From an uncultured Clostridium sp. (GTDB lineage Bacteria; Bacillota; Clostridia; Clostridiales; Clostridiaceae), in contig CALBDU010000004.1 of the NCBI GenBank assembly GCA_937927335.1, forward strand, positions 186,001 through 250,000: a stretch of DNA of 64,000 bases. The letters run 5' to 3'. Position 1 is the first letter of the stretch. Each line of letters begins with the position of its first letter. Made by a program: the position numbers and the translations under genes. Below, in pieces: positions 33,587 to 43,746 of the stretch. The notes below the pieces were generated by a model that ran no database searches, was not told the DNA's origin, and saw nothing but the letters and a program-made list of their open reading frames with translations.

Positions 33587-36226
33587 ATGAAGAAGATAGA
33601 TACAAAATTTACAAGGTATTCTGCTATTTTTGTAATAATGGTATTAGTTTTGTCCTCTATAGGTATGAGATTAATTTATTTACAGTTAATTATGGGAGAT
33701 TATTATCTGGAAAAGGCAAATAACAGTTCAATACGCGAGATCACAGAAACTGCACCAAGAGGTAATATTACCGATGTTAACGGGAATATCCTTGCCACAA
33801 GCACTCAGATCTACAATCTGGTTTTTAATCCCACTACTGAAAGTGATAAGTATTTTTTTTCAACTATGGAAAAGGTATTTAAGATACTGGATGAAAACGG
33901 GGAAGCTCAAAAGGATGATTTTGTGCTAAAAACAGATCCCTTCAGATTCGAGTTCAGAACCAGTGACTCTTCTGCAAAGAGGGCACAGGAACTAAGGTTT
34001 AAAAAGGACAGGGGATTTGATGCAGATATAAAAAAGAAATTATTTAAAAATAAAACAAACTTAACTAAAGAAGAGCAGGCTAAGGTGGATGAGGAACTTT
34101 TAAAAATAACACCAGAGGAAACCTTCAATAAATTAGTTCAGAGATACAAAATTGATACAAGCCTTAGCATTAATGACCAAAGAAGATATATGATTGTAAA
34201 GGATACTGAAACTATGCAGAGCTACTCAGGCTATAAATCAGTTACAGTAGCCAGCAATATAAAAAAGGAAACAGCATTTATATTTCTTCAGAAGCTTAAT
34301 GACCTGCCAGGCATAGATGTATCTACAGATCCTATCAGGACTTATCCAAACGGAGAGCTGGGCTCTGCATTTCTTGGATATATATCCAAGATAAGCTTTG
34401 ACCAGGATAAGTATGAGGAAAAAGGCTACGATACCACCAGTGACTATATAGGTGTGGCAGGCATAGAATCGGCCTTTGAAGATAGACTTAAGGGTTCTAA
34501 GGGAGTAAACATTGTAAAGCTTAATAAGCAGGGAAGAATTATTCAGGAGCTTGGCAAGAGGGAAGCATATCCCGGCCAGAATATTCAGCTTACCATTAAT
34601 AAAAATGTTCAAGCAGCTGCAGAAGCATCCCTGGACAGCGTTATGCAGAATCTTCAGAGCAGCCCTGCCAGAGGAGATGTTAATACAGCCAATGCCACCA
34701 GAGGTGCAGCAGTAGCTGTTAATGTAAAAACTGGTGCGGTACTTGCACTGGCCAGCAGACCAGGGTATGACCCTAATGTATTTTCAGTACCGGGACTGCT
34801 TACAACGGATTTATACCAGAAATATTTTAATCCGGATCTTGAAGCATACGGAAAAAACTACATTTCAACCAGGGGATTGATGAATTACTATCCTGGAAAA
34901 AGTATAAATGATGTTTTGAATAAATTGTTTCCTGTGGATACAAGCATAAGCAACAACACTACTATTAGGCAGGACACATATGATATATACCCAAAACCAT
35001 TTTATAATTATGCCACACAGTCAATTATACCTCCAGGTTCAACCTTCAAACCGATGACAGCTATAGCAGGTTTGGAGAGCGGGGTTATTACACCTGCCTT
35101 CAGCATAAATGACAAGGGTACCTTTGACATGGGCGGAGGTCATATAACAAACTTTGCTGTGGGCGGCTACGGCGTTGTGGATCTTGCAAAGGCATTGGAG
35201 GTATCCAGCAACCCGTATTTTATGACAGTTGGAAAGATGCTGAGAGATGCTCACGGAGATGATGTTTTAGCTAAATATGCATGGAAATTCGGTCTTGGTG
35301 TACCGCAGAACTCCAATGCCAAGGCATCCACAGGCATAGAAATTCCTGAAAATTACGGTCAGGTGTTTAACAGCACCACACTTAAAAATATATATGCCAC
35401 CCAATACTGGTGGCAGACAATGTCCACCCTTAAGAGTGGTACAGATTCAAGAGGAAATAAGTTTACACCTATTAATTTATATGAGAGTTCCGGTGATTCA
35501 CAGGATGTAAAGACTCTTAAAGCAAAAATAAAAACTGCATGCCAGGACTGCATAAGGAATGGTTCTTCAAGCTTTAAAAAGAGCGATTTTGAGAGCATGA
35601 TAAAATCACTGGTAGCATCAGATCCATCCTATAACGGTATTTTTCTGGAAACAAAGGATCTGAACAACATTATAAATGCAATATATTATGTAACAATATC
35701 TGATGCAAACAGCCAGATCAGGGTTGGAGCCAATATGTATAATGCTGCCATAGGGCAGGGAATAAGCAACTTCACACCACTGCAGATGGTTAACTATATG
35801 GCAACAATTGCAAATGGGGGCACAAGGTATCAGCTTCACCTAGTAGACAAAATTACGGATGCCGACGGTAATCTCATTGAGCAGGTGAAACCTGTGGTTA
35901 TTGAGAATACCGGAGTCAGCAAAGAAACCCTGGATGCTGTAAAATATGGTATGTCCCTGGTTACAGAGGGAGAAGACGGAACAGCAGCAGCAGCCTTCAG
36001 CGGATTTCCTGTTAAAACAGCAGGAAAAACTGGTTCTGCAACCTTCAGCAATCAGCAGGATGCCTATGGCAGAACCTCTTATGCAGTTTATGTAGGCTAT
36101 GCTCCCTATGATAATCCTGAAATCGCAGTATGTGTAGTAGTATTTGACGGAGGACACGGAGGCTTTGTAGCACCTGTGGCAAGAGCTATGTACGATGCAT
36201 ATTTCAAGTTAAATGCTCAACCTTAG
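33587..36226 (+). CDS. mrdA: Penicillin-binding protein 2 (elongation transpeptidase)
   Basis: This 879-aa class B PBP has an N-terminal membrane helix (about 12-30), a long dimerisation/pedestal domain (to about 340) and a transpeptidase domain with SxxK motif STFK in PPGSTFKPMT, SxN-type SSNP and KTG in TAGKTGSATF near the C-terminus. It crosslinks side-wall peptidoglycan with RodA. It is longer than E. coli PBP2 because of insertions in both halves, as in other clostridia. It lies within the mre-min block and minC follows in 10 nt. Confidence 0.94.
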   Translation: MKKIDTKFTRYSAIFVIMVLVLSSIGMRLIYLQLIMGDYYLEKANNSSIREITETAPRGNITDVNGNILATSTQIYNLVFNPTTESDKYFFSTMEKVFKILDENGEAQKDDFVLKTDPFRFEFRTSDSSAKRAQELRFKKDRGFDADIKKKLFKNKTNLTKEEQAKVDEELLKITPEETFNKLVQRYKIDTSLSINDQRRYMIVKDTETMQSYSGYKSVTVASNIKKETAFIFLQKLNDLPGIDVSTDPIRTYPNGELGSAFLGYISKISFDQDKYEEKGYDTTSDYIGVAGIESAFEDRLKGSKGVNIVKLNKQGRIIQELGKREAYPGQNIQLTINKNVQAAAEASLDSVMQNLQSSPARGDVNTANATRGAAVAVNVKTGAVLALASRPGYDPNVFSVPGLLTTDLYQKYFNPDLEAYGKNYISTRGLMNYYPGKSINDVLNKLFPVDTSISNNTTIRQDTYDIYPKPFYNYATQSIIPPGSTFKPMTAIAGLESGVITPAFSINDKGTFDMGGGHITNFAVGGYGVVDLAKALEVSSNPYFMTVGKMLRDAHGDDVLAKYAWKFGLGVPQNSNAKASTGIEIPENYGQVFNSTTLKNIYATQYWWQTMSTLKSGTDSRGNKFTPINLYESSGDSQDVKTLKAKIKTACQDCIRNGSSSFKKSDFESMIKSLVASDPSYNGIFLETKDLNNIINAIYYVTISDANSQIRVGANMYNAAIGQGISNFTPLQMVNYMATIANGGTRYQLHLVDKITDADGNLIEQVKPVVIENTGVSKETLDAVKYGMSLVTEGEDGTAAAAFSGFPVKTAGKTGSATFSNQQDAYGRTSYAVYVGYAPYDNPEIAVCVVVFDGGHGGFVAPVARAMYDAYFKLNAQP

Positions 36227-36235
36227 GAGGAATTT

Positions 36236-36868
36236 ATGTTAGAGGATGATATAATAATCAAAGGCAACAAGGATGGAATAAATGCAGTAATAAACATGAA
36301 CAAATTCAGTGACTTCGATGAAATGTCAGAAGCCCTTGTTGAAAGACTATCAAAGGGAAGGCTTTTTTACAAGGGTGCAACCTTTAAAATTACAACGGAG
36401 CTTAAATATATAAACAATAGAGATTTTAACAGGCTTAAGGATATACTCTTCAATGAATTTATGATCAAGGACTGTATTTTTGAGGACTCCCAGGAAAAGG
36501 CAGGAAGAGCCTTTAACGGTATTTATGAAGGACGTACCAAATTCCTTAGAAGGACAATACGCAGCGGTGAAATTATAAATTACCCGGGAAATATAGTGAT
36601 AATCGGTGACGTAAATTCAGGTTCCGAAATTACTGCCGGCGGTAATATAATTGTGCTTGGAGCATTAAGAGGTACAGTATATGCAGGAAATGGAGGCAAC
36701 TCAAAGGCTATTGTAGCTGCATTTTGTCTTCAGCCTGAAATTTTGCAGATTGGGGAGCTGATGACCAGAGCTCCAGAGGATCATGAAAGACCTAAATATC
36801 CGGAAGTGGCCAGGGTTAAGGGAGAAACTATAATAGTTGAGCCTTATCTGCCGAATAAATTTTTATAG
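36236..36868 (+). CDS. minC: Septum site-determining protein MinC
   Basis: This 210-aa protein has an N-terminal domain (1-100) and the C-terminal beta-helix with [24 protein letters not shown] and [17 protein letters not shown]. It inhibits FtsZ assembly where MinD places it on the membrane. ATG 36236 follows TAGGAGGAAT. minC, minD and minE together form the pole-to-pole type system, unlike the DivIVA-based system of Bacillus. Confidence 0.95.
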   Translation: MLEDDIIIKGNKDGINAVINMNKFSDFDEMSEALVERLSKGRLFYKGATFKITTELKYINNRDFNRLKDILFNEFMIKDCIFEDSQEKAGRAFNGIYEGRTKFLRRTIRSGEIINYPGNIVIIGDVNSGSEITAGGNIIVLGALRGTVYAGNGGNSKAIVAAFCLQPEILQIGELMTRAPEDHERPKYPEVARVKGETIIVEPYLPNKFL

Positions 36869-36885
36869 TAGTGGAGGGAATGTGA

Positions 36886-37683
36886 ATGGGAGAAGCAATT
36901 GTAGTAACATCAGGAAAGGGCGGGGTAGGCAAAACCACCACCACCGCAAATATTGGAACAGGCCTTGCAGCTATGGGAAAAAGTGTAGTTGTAGTGGATG
37001 GAGATACCGGTCTTAGAAATTTGGATGTGCTTATGGGTCTTGAAAATAGAATTGTCTTTACTTTAATGGATGTAATAGAGAATAAATGCAGGCTTAAGCA
37101 GGCAACAATAAAGGATAAAAGACTGCCTAACCTGTTTCTGCTTCCTACAGCTCAAACCAGAGATAAAAACGATATATCCGTTGATCAGATGGAAAAACTG
37201 GTAAAGGAACTTAAGGAAGAATTTGATTATGTTATAATAGATTGCCCGGCTGGTATAGAACAGGGGTTTGAAAATGCTGTGGTTGGAGCTGACAGAGCTC
37301 TGATAGTAGTTAATCCCGAGGTTACATCAGTGAGGGATGCTGACAGGGTTATAGGAAAGCTTGATGCCAAAGGTTTGGAGGATCATCAGCTTATAGTAAA
37401 CAGGCTCAATTATAAAATGACACAAAATGGTGATATGCTTGATGTGGATGATATACTGGACAGCCTTGCCATTAAGCTCATAGGTGTAGTGCCTGATGAT
37501 CGTACTATAACTGTATCTACTAATAAAGGAGAGCCTATAGTATTGGATGATAAGGCTTACGCAGGCCAGGCTTTTAGAAATATAGCCAGGAGGATTACCG
37601 GGGAGGATATTCCAATAATGGATTTGAGTGCCGGTGAATCGGGATTATTTTCATCCATTAAAAAATTATTTGGAATCAGATAG
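36886..37683 (+). CDS. minD: Septum site-determining ATPase MinD
   Basis: This 265-aa ParA-family ATPase has the deviant Walker A GKGGVGKTTTTANIG, a DCPAGIEQGF switch motif and a C-terminal amphipathic helix LFSSIKKLFGI that binds the membrane in the ATP state. It recruits MinC and is released by MinE. The ATG follows GGAGGG, and the gene lies 17 nt after minC. Confidence 0.97.
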   Translation: MGEAIVVTSGKGGVGKTTTTANIGTGLAAMGKSVVVVDGDTGLRNLDVLMGLENRIVFTLMDVIENKCRLKQATIKDKRLPNLFLLPTAQTRDKNDISVDQMEKLVKELKEEFDYVIIDCPAGIEQGFENAVVGADRALIVVNPEVTSVRDADRVIGKLDAKGLEDHQLIVNRLNYKMTQNGDMLDVDDILDSLAIKLIGVVPDDRTITVSTNKGEPIVLDDKAYAGQAFRNIARRITGEDIPIMDLSAGESGLFSSIKKLFGIR

Positions 37684-37694
37684 GAGGAATTGCA

Positions 37695-37955
37695 GTGAAT
37701 ATTTTTAGTTTTTTCTCATCTAAGCCTTCTTCCAAGGATATGGCAAAGGAAAGGCTGAAACTTATATTGATTCATGACAGGGCTAGTGTTTCTCCTGAGC
37801 TTCTGAACAAGATCAAGGAGGAAATACTGCAGGTTATTTCAAAATACGTTGATATTGACAGTGGTGAAATAGAAGTTAAGATGACAAAGCTGGATGAGGA
37901 CGAGGGAAATTCTCCTGCATTAATTGCAAGTATTCCTATTAGAAATATAAAATAG
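37695..37955 (+). CDS. minE: Cell division topological specificity factor MinE
   Basis: This 86-aa protein has the anti-MinCD helix region KDMAKERLKLILIHDRAS (residues 14-31) and a C-terminal dimerisation part ending SIPIRNIK. It starts with GTG 37695 after AGGAGGAATT. The presence of MinE implies an oscillating or MinE-ring-type Min system in this rod-shaped cell. Confidence 0.94.
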   Translation: MNIFSFFSSKPSSKDMAKERLKLILIHDRASVSPELLNKIKEEILQVISKYVDIDSGEIEVKMTKLDEDEGNSPALIASIPIRNIK

Positions 37956-37968
37956 AGGTATACATTTT

Positions 37969-39108
37969 ATGTACAATATACTAAATATGCTTAGCAAATT
38001 AAAACTTGACAGAAAGCTGCTGAGAGAACTGGATATGAAGCTGCTGATTTCAATTATTGCAATTGTAATATTTGGAACCTTGAATATTTATAGCGCCACT
38101 TATATGAAATTCGGCATTTATTATCTGAAGGTCCAGCTTTTATGGCTGTTGGTGGGGCTCACTGTGACCTATGTAATCTTATGCATTGATTACACCATAC
38201 TGCAGAATTATGCTCACATACTTTACTGGCTCAGCATATTATTATTAATTATAAACGATACTGTATTCAGAAGCTCCGTGGTTAATGGCGCCGCCTCATG
38301 GATAAGGATAGGGGGAGTTGGTATCCAGCCATCGGAGTTTGCAAAGCTGGCTATGATAATTATGATTTCCAAAAAGCTAAGTGATTTTGAAATGGAAATA
38401 AATGATTTAAGAAACTTTATGACTTTGCTGGCCTATGCTGCTCTGCCTATGATTCTGATTGTAGTACAGCCTGACATGGGTATGACAATGGTTTGCTTTT
38501 TCATAGTACTGGGAATGTTTTTTATGGCAGGTCTGAACCTGAAGGTTATCGGATGGGGCTTTGCAGGAGTAACAGGCTTTATTGCAATAATATGGAACCT
38601 GGCCATAATGCCCACCTATTGGAAAAATAGGCTTGTATCCTTCATTAATCCTGAAGCGGATGAGCTAGGGTCAGGTCTGCAGCTTATTCAGTCAAAGATA
38701 GCCATAGGATCAGGAGGCTTTTTAGGTAAAGGTTTTATGAAGGGTACTCAGATATCCGGTGGCTTTATACCTGAAGCTCATAACGATTTTATATTTGCTG
38801 TAGTTGGAGAAGAATGGGGTTTTCTTGGTGCAATGGCCCTTGTGTCCCTTTACGGTTATATTATATATAAGTTTATTGATATAGCCAGGACCTCAAAGGA
38901 TCAGTTCGGCTCCATACTTACCTTGGGAATAACATCAAGCCTGTTGTTTTCAGTTCTGCAAAATATCGGGATGACTATAGGCATTATGCCTATTACAGGT
39001 ATAACACTGCCATTTATGAGCTATGGCGGCAGTTCCATGCTTACTAACTTTATGGCTGCAGCTTTAGTCTTAAATGTGGGGATGAGAAGAAAGAAGATCA
39101 ACTTCTAG
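37969..39108 (+). CDS. rodA: RodA-type peptidoglycan glycosyltransferase
   Basis: This 379-aa SEDS protein has about ten membrane helices and the family signatures [21 protein letters not shown] (first part) and [20 protein letters not shown], with [11 protein letters not shown] at the end. It polymerises glycan strands with PBP2, encoded upstream. It follows minE by 13 nt and is followed by mgsA after 10 nt. The position in the mre-min operon supports RodA over FtsW or SpoVE. Confidence 0.94.
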   Translation: MYNILNMLSKLKLDRKLLRELDMKLLISIIAIVIFGTLNIYSATYMKFGIYYLKVQLLWLLVGLTVTYVILCIDYTILQNYAHILYWLSILLLIINDTVFRSSVVNGAASWIRIGGVGIQPSEFAKLAMIIMISKKLSDFEMEINDLRNFMTLLAYAALPMILIVVQPDMGMTMVCFFIVLGMFFMAGLNLKVIGWGFAGVTGFIAIIWNLAIMPTYWKNRLVSFINPEADELGSGLQLIQSKIAIGSGGFLGKGFMKGTQISGGFIPEAHNDFIFAVVGEEWGFLGAMALVSLYGYIIYKFIDIARTSKDQFGSILTLGITSSLLFSVLQNIGMTIGIMPITGITLPFMSYGGSSMLTNFMAAALVLNVGMRRKKINF

Positions 39109-39118
39109 GGGGGAGATT

Positions 39119-39493
39119 ATGAAAATCGCATTTATTGCTCATGACAAAAAAAAGGATGATATGATAGACTTCGTAAAAAGATATAAGGATGTTTTTGAAG
39201 GCCATCAGTTGTTTGCTACAGGCACAACAGGAAAATTAATAACTGAAACTGTTGGACTGGAGGTAACCAGATTTCTTTCCGGACCTTTTGGCGGAGACCA
39301 GCAGATTGGTGCAAAGGTTGCTCAGGGTGAACTTGACTTTGTAATATTTTTAAGGGATCCTCTTACTGCACAGCCTCATGAACCAGATGTGTCGGCACTT
39401 TTGAGACTATGTGACGTTCATTGCATTCCTCTGGCAACAAATCTTGGATCTGCAGAAATTTTTGTGAAAGCCCTTAAAGGAAATAGAAGTTAG
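39119..39493 (+). CDS. mgsA: Methylglyoxal synthase
   Basis: This 124-aa protein has the family start [16 protein letters not shown], the phosphate-binding ATGTTGKLI and [11 protein letters not shown] with the catalytic Asp, and [14 protein letters not shown] at the end. It converts dihydroxyacetone phosphate to methylglyoxal, a bypass relieving sugar-phosphate stress. It is the last gene of the mre-min-rodA block, an order seen in many clostridia, and is followed by a strong terminator. Confidence 0.95.
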   Translation: MKIAFIAHDKKKDDMIDFVKRYKDVFEGHQLFATGTTGKLITETVGLEVTRFLSGPFGGDQQIGAKVAQGELDFVIFLRDPLTAQPHEPDVSALLRLCDVHCIPLATNLGSAEIFVKALKGNRS

Positions 39494-39495
39494 TT

Positions 39496-39525
39496 AAAGA
39501 ACAGCCTCTTGAGCTGTTCTTTTTT
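39496..39525 (+). terminator. Intrinsic terminator after mgsA
   Basis: AAAGAACAGC (39496-39505) pairs with GCTGTTCTTT (39513-39522), with a T-run. Confidence 0.88.
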
Positions 39526-39597
39526 GTGTCTAAAGTAATAAAACCTCACTGATATAAATATAAATATAGTACCAATCATGTTTCAGGAGGCAGTGCT

Positions 39598-40302
39598 TTG
39601 AGCAGCTTTAACTCGCAGTACGAGGAGTATTACAGCAGATTTAGACCAGGCTTAAGAAAGAGGAATGCAAAGGAAAAACGCCCGAAGAAATCCAGAGGGG
39701 CCTATCTCACCGGAAGGATAATAAGAGATCTCACAGGGGTACTTATATTAATAGTTATAGTCACTGGCTGCAGGCTGGTACAAACTCCGCAAACACAGGC
39801 AGTATATAAATATTCCAGGGATATTCTGAATAAAAGTTATAATTATACAGAAGTGAACAAGGTCGTAAAAAATAATGTTCTATACTGGATGAATAAATTT
39901 AAGACAAAAGTGCCTGGGTTGGATAAGTTTTCAAGGCCTGTCCAGGGTGAAATAACTTCACCTTACGGCAGCAGGACAGATCCTGTCACCGGCAGCGATG
40001 AGTTTCATGAAGGCATTGACATAAATGTGAAGGAAAATACACCTGTGGCGGCGGCCAGCGACGGCAAAGTGAAATCCTGCGGAGAAGACAAGGAGCTTGG
40101 AAAGTATATTTTACTAGACCACGGAAATGGAGTGGAAACCAAGTACGGTCACTTAAATATAATAATGATAAATAAGGATGATGCGGTAAAAAAAGGTGAA
40201 ATTATTGCCAAGAGCGGAAATACAGGCAAATCCACCGGACCGCATCTTCATTTTGAGCTTTTATATATGGGGAAAAATATAAATCCTGAGGTCATAAAGT
40301 GA
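39598..40302 (+). CDS. SpoIVFA-like membrane protein with M23 peptidase domain
   Basis: This 234-aa protein has a basic cytoplasmic N-terminus, one membrane helix (about 42-60) and a C-terminal M23/LytM domain (about 110-234) with HEGIDI and HLHFE zinc-ligand motifs. It overlaps by four nucleotides with the M50 protease gene. In Bacillus, SpoIVFA is an M23-fold partner that holds back the SpoIVFB protease during sporulation; the pairing here argues for the same role. The zinc residues look intact, so enzymatic activity is possible. TTG 39598 follows CAGGAGG. Confidence 0.82.
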   Translation: MSSFNSQYEEYYSRFRPGLRKRNAKEKRPKKSRGAYLTGRIIRDLTGVLILIVIVTGCRLVQTPQTQAVYKYSRDILNKSYNYTEVNKVVKNNVLYWMNKFKTKVPGLDKFSRPVQGEITSPYGSRTDPVTGSDEFHEGIDINVKENTPVAAASDGKVKSCGEDKELGKYILLDHGNGVETKYGHLNIIMINKDDAVKKGEIIAKSGNTGKSTGPHLHFELLYMGKNINPEVIK

Positions 40303-41147
40303 TTAAGGTAAGCAGATATTTTTTCCCATATGTTATTATCTGTATAATTGCAGGCTTTAGAGGAGAGATATTAATATCGGTAGTTTCTGTCCTGTTTCAT
40401 GAAGTTATGCATTACCTGGCTGCAAGAGCTCTTGGCTTTTCTGGATTTGATGCAGAAATAACCATTACCGGAGCGAAATTGAAGCTGGAATCTATAGAAG
40501 ACGCAGATCCTGCCCAGGATATTCTGATTTCACTGTCGGGTCCACTTTCCAATATAATTGCAGCTGTTATTTTTTACTGCCTCTATTTTGAGCTTCACAG
40601 CAGTATACTGTATATAGCAGCAGCAACAAACCTGTGCCTTGGAGTTTTCAATCTGATACCTGCATTTCCCCTTGATGGCAGCAGGGTGCTTAGAGCAGCT
40701 CTCCTTTTCAAAGCCATATATAAAAGAGCAAATATAATAATGTTAGGTATAAGCATGTTCATTGGAATACTAATGATATTTTTGTACTTGTGTCTGGAGC
40801 TCCATGGCAAAAACAATTTCAGTTTGGGGGTAGCCGGTATTTTTATCATAATTTCCTGCATTAAGGAAAGAGAAAGGATATCATACATTATTATGGGGGA
40901 TATAATTAAAAAAAGGGTAAATTTTATACAAAGGGGATTTATACAAAACCACAGCACTTCTGTATACTTCAAGCTGGATCTTGTAAGTACCTTGGCATTG
41001 GTGGAAAAAAACAGGTATAATATATTTATGATTCTGGATGAAGAAATGAAGGTAATGGATATTATTTATGAGGATGAGATAATAGATGCGTTGAAGAAAT
41101 TCGGAAATATGACTCTTGAGGAATACATGGATAATAGATTTTTATAG
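40299..41147 (+). CDS. SpoIVFB-like M50 site-2 protease
   Basis: This 282-aa polytopic membrane protein has the zinc motif FHEVMHYLAAR in an early helix and the second metal motif FPLDGSRVLRA. The last third (about 200-282) is a cytoplasmic CBS-like region. SpoIVFB cuts pro-sigma-K inside the membrane in the mother cell. The GTG start overlaps the upstream SpoIVFA-like stop. The pair is not adjacent to rplU-obg in all clostridia but is here and in Bacillus, supporting the assignment. Confidence 0.85.
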   Translation: MIKVSRYFFPYVIICIIAGFRGEILISVVSVLFHEVMHYLAARALGFSGFDAEITITGAKLKLESIEDADPAQDILISLSGPLSNIIAAVIFYCLYFELHSSILYIAAATNLCLGVFNLIPAFPLDGSRVLRAALLFKAIYKRANIIMLGISMFIGILMIFLYLCLELHGKNNFSLGVAGIFIIISCIKERERISYIIMGDIIKKRVNFIQRGFIQNHSTSVYFKLDLVSTLALVEKNRYNIFMILDEEMKVMDIIYEDEIIDALKKFGNMTLEEYMDNRFL

Positions 41148-41207
41148 AATATAAGGTTGCACTATGATACAATATAAAATTGTTAGAAACACGCAAGGAG
41201 GATAAAA

Positions 41208-43055
41208 ATGAACAGGATAACTGATGATATATTGAGCAGAGTTGAAAAACCGGCCAGATATACGGGCGGAGAGTTAAATTCATACAAAAAGCAAAAGGAG
41301 GAGGTAGATATAAGATATGCCTTCTGCTTCCCCGATGTGTATGAGGTAGGAATGTCCCATTTAGGCATGAAAATTTTATATTATGTATTAAATGAAAGAA
41401 AGGATACCTGGTGTGAAAGAGTGTTTGCACCATGGCCTGACATGGAAAGGCAGCTCAGGGAAAATCATATTCCTCTATATGGTTTGGAAAGCAGGGATTC
41501 TCTAAAGGAGTTCCACTTTCTGGGTTTTACTCTTCAGTATGAAATGAGCTATACAAATATACTTAACATGCTGAATATGGCAGATATTGCAGTAAGGTCT
41601 TCAGATAGAAGTGAAGAGGATCCAATAATTATGCTAGGAGGTCCATGTGCCTATAATCCTGAACCTCTTTATGCCATTGCAGATTTGATAGTTCTTGGTG
41701 AAGGTGAGGAAGTTGTAAATGAACTGCTGGATCTTTACAAGGAATGCAAAGGGCAGGGGAAAAAAACTTACCTGAAAAAAGCAGCCCAAATCAGGGGCGT
41801 TTATGTACCTTCCCTATACGAAACAGAATATAATCAGGATGGTACAATAAAAAGATTTTATCCAGTGGAGGAAGGAATTCCTGCAAAGGTTAAGAAAAGA
41901 ATTATAACAAACTTTAATAATGTTCACTATCCTGATAAGTTCATTGTTCCCTATAATGAAATTGTTCATGATAGAATCGTCTTGGAAACCTTCAGAGGAT
42001 GTACCAGAGGGTGCAGGTTTTGCCAGGCGGGAATGATATACAGGCCGGTAAGGGAGAAGAGCCGTGAAAAGCTTTTGGAGCTGGCAGATAGGCTTATTAA
42101 AAACACTGGGTATGATGAGATTTCACTTACCTCCTTAAGCATCTGCGATTATTCCGATATCCAAAACCTGGTTTTATCACTGGCTGAAAAATATGAGCAG
42201 GATAAGGTGGGAGTATCCCTTCCATCCTTAAGAATTGACTCTTTTTCAGTAGAACTTATAAAGCAGATTCAGAAGGTAAGAAAAACCGGACTGACCTTTG
42301 CACCAGAAGCTGGTACCCAAAGGATGAGGGATATAATCAACAAGGGGGTAACAGAGCAGAATTTGATGGATTCTGTAGGCAGTGCCTTCAGATCAGGCTG
42401 GTCAACTATCAAGCTTTATTTCATGATAGGTCTGCCCTTGGAAATGGATGAGGATATACAGGGTATAGCTGAGCTTGCCCAAAAGGTTGTTGATGAATAT
42501 TACAAGGTTCCTAAGGATGATAGGAAAAAGGGCTTGAAGGTTAATTTAAGCACATCTATATTTGTTCCTAAGCCCTTTACTCCATTTCAATGGGAGCCTC
42601 AAATAAGAATGGAGCAGGTTCAGGAAAAAATCAGGATATTAAGATCCTCAATAAGGAGCAGACAGGTTAACTACAGCTGGCATGAAACTCCGGTAAGCTA
42701 TCTTGAAGCTGTTTTTGCCAGAGGAGACAGAAGGCTGTGCGAGGTGCTTATCAGGGCATATGAAAAGGGCGCAAAATTTGACGGCTGGTCTGAATATTTC
42801 AGCTTTGACACATGGATGTCAGCATTGGAGGAATGTGGTGTGGACGGAGATTTTTATGCCCACAGAAAAAGGGAATATGACGAGGTGCTTCCCTGGGACT
42901 TCATTGAAACCGGCGTGAATAAGGATTACCTCATATCGGAAAATGAAAGAGCTAAGCAGGCAGTGGTAACTCCTGACTGCAGAATGCAGTGCTCAAACTG
43001 CGGAGTTAATGTTAATTTGGAAGGGAAGTGCTTTGAGGGTGCGTTATTTAATTAA
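41208..43055 (+). CDS. TIGR03960-type radical SAM protein
   Basis: This 615-aa protein has an N-terminal B12-binding-like region (about 40-190) and a radical SAM domain with the cluster motif RGCTRGCRFCQAGMIYRP (near residues 265-280). A Cys-rich end has CRMQCSNCGVN. Its reaction is unknown. It always pairs with the short TIGR03936 protein encoded next, which overlaps its 3' end. ATG 41208 follows AAGGAGG. Confidence 0.9.
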   Translation: MNRITDDILSRVEKPARYTGGELNSYKKQKEEVDIRYAFCFPDVYEVGMSHLGMKILYYVLNERKDTWCERVFAPWPDMERQLRENHIPLYGLESRDSLKEFHFLGFTLQYEMSYTNILNMLNMADIAVRSSDRSEEDPIIMLGGPCAYNPEPLYAIADLIVLGEGEEVVNELLDLYKECKGQGKKTYLKKAAQIRGVYVPSLYETEYNQDGTIKRFYPVEEGIPAKVKKRIITNFNNVHYPDKFIVPYNEIVHDRIVLETFRGCTRGCRFCQAGMIYRPVREKSREKLLELADRLIKNTGYDEISLTSLSICDYSDIQNLVLSLAEKYEQDKVGVSLPSLRIDSFSVELIKQIQKVRKTGLTFAPEAGTQRMRDIINKGVTEQNLMDSVGSAFRSGWSTIKLYFMIGLPLEMDEDIQGIAELAQKVVDEYYKVPKDDRKKGLKVNLSTSIFVPKPFTPFQWEPQIRMEQVQEKIRILRSSIRSRQVNYSWHETPVSYLEAVFARGDRRLCEVLIRAYEKGAKFDGWSEYFSFDTWMSALEECGVDGDFYAHRKREYDEVLPWDFIETGVNKDYLISENERAKQAVVTPDCRMQCSNCGVNVNLEGKCFEGALFN

Positions 43056-43746
43056 GTTTTCAAAGGAAAGTGAAATAAAATTTGTAGCTCACCTGGACCT
43101 TATGAGGACGATCCAAAGAATGATGAAAAGGTCGGGACTGCCTGTTATGTATTCACAGGGCTTCAATCCCCATATAAATCTGTCTCTGGCCCAGCCCCTG
43201 GCAGTAGGTGTCTATTCCAGCGGGGATTACATGGATGCATCATTTACAGAGGAAGTGCCGGAGGAAAATATTAAGGAGGCTCTCAACAGGGTTGCTCCCG
43301 GCGGTATAAAAATATATGAAGTGGTTAAGATAAAGGAAGAGGAAAACAAGAAGGTTTTCAGGGGCATGGCAGAGGTGGATGCAGCCCTTTATACCATTCG
43401 GATCAGATATAAGGATTCCTCTGAGCTTAATAAGGAAATGGAAACTCTAATGAATAAGCCTGCCTGGAATATTCTTAAAAAGAGCAAGAAACTTGAAAAA
43501 GAAGTGGATATAAAGCCAATGGTTAAGAAAATTGAATACAGAATATCCGGCAGCACTCTTATTGTAGATGGAGTTTTAAGCTGCGGAAGCCGTGAAAATC
43601 TTTCAGCAGAGCTGTTGGCTCAGTATATAAAAGAAAATACTTCGAACAGTGATAATGAAGCCTTTGTGGATATCAAGCGCAAGGAAATGTATGCAATCCA
43701 TGACAGAAAGCTTATACCACTATATAAATATGCAAGGATGAGGTGA
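43033..43746 (+). CDS. TIGR03936/DUF2344 radical SAM-associated protein
   Basis: This protein of about 237 aa starts VRYLIKFSKESEIKFVAHLDLMR and has YSQGFNPHINLSLAQPLAVG, typical of DUF2344. It is the partner of the radical SAM protein upstream, and the two coding regions overlap by 23 nt. TTG 43033 is 8 nt after GGAAGG; ATG 43009 is in frame but is inside the upstream gene without a site. Its function is unknown; in many genomes the two are fused. Confidence 0.87.
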   Translation: MRVRYLIKFSKESEIKFVAHLDLMRTIQRMMKRSGLPVMYSQGFNPHINLSLAQPLAVGVYSSGDYMDASFTEEVPEENIKEALNRVAPGGIKIYEVVKIKEEENKKVFRGMAEVDAALYTIRIRYKDSSELNKEMETLMNKPAWNILKKSKKLEKEVDIKPMVKKIEYRISGSTLIVDGVLSCGSRENLSAELLAQYIKENTSNSDNEAFVDIKRKEMYAIHDRKLIPLYKYARMR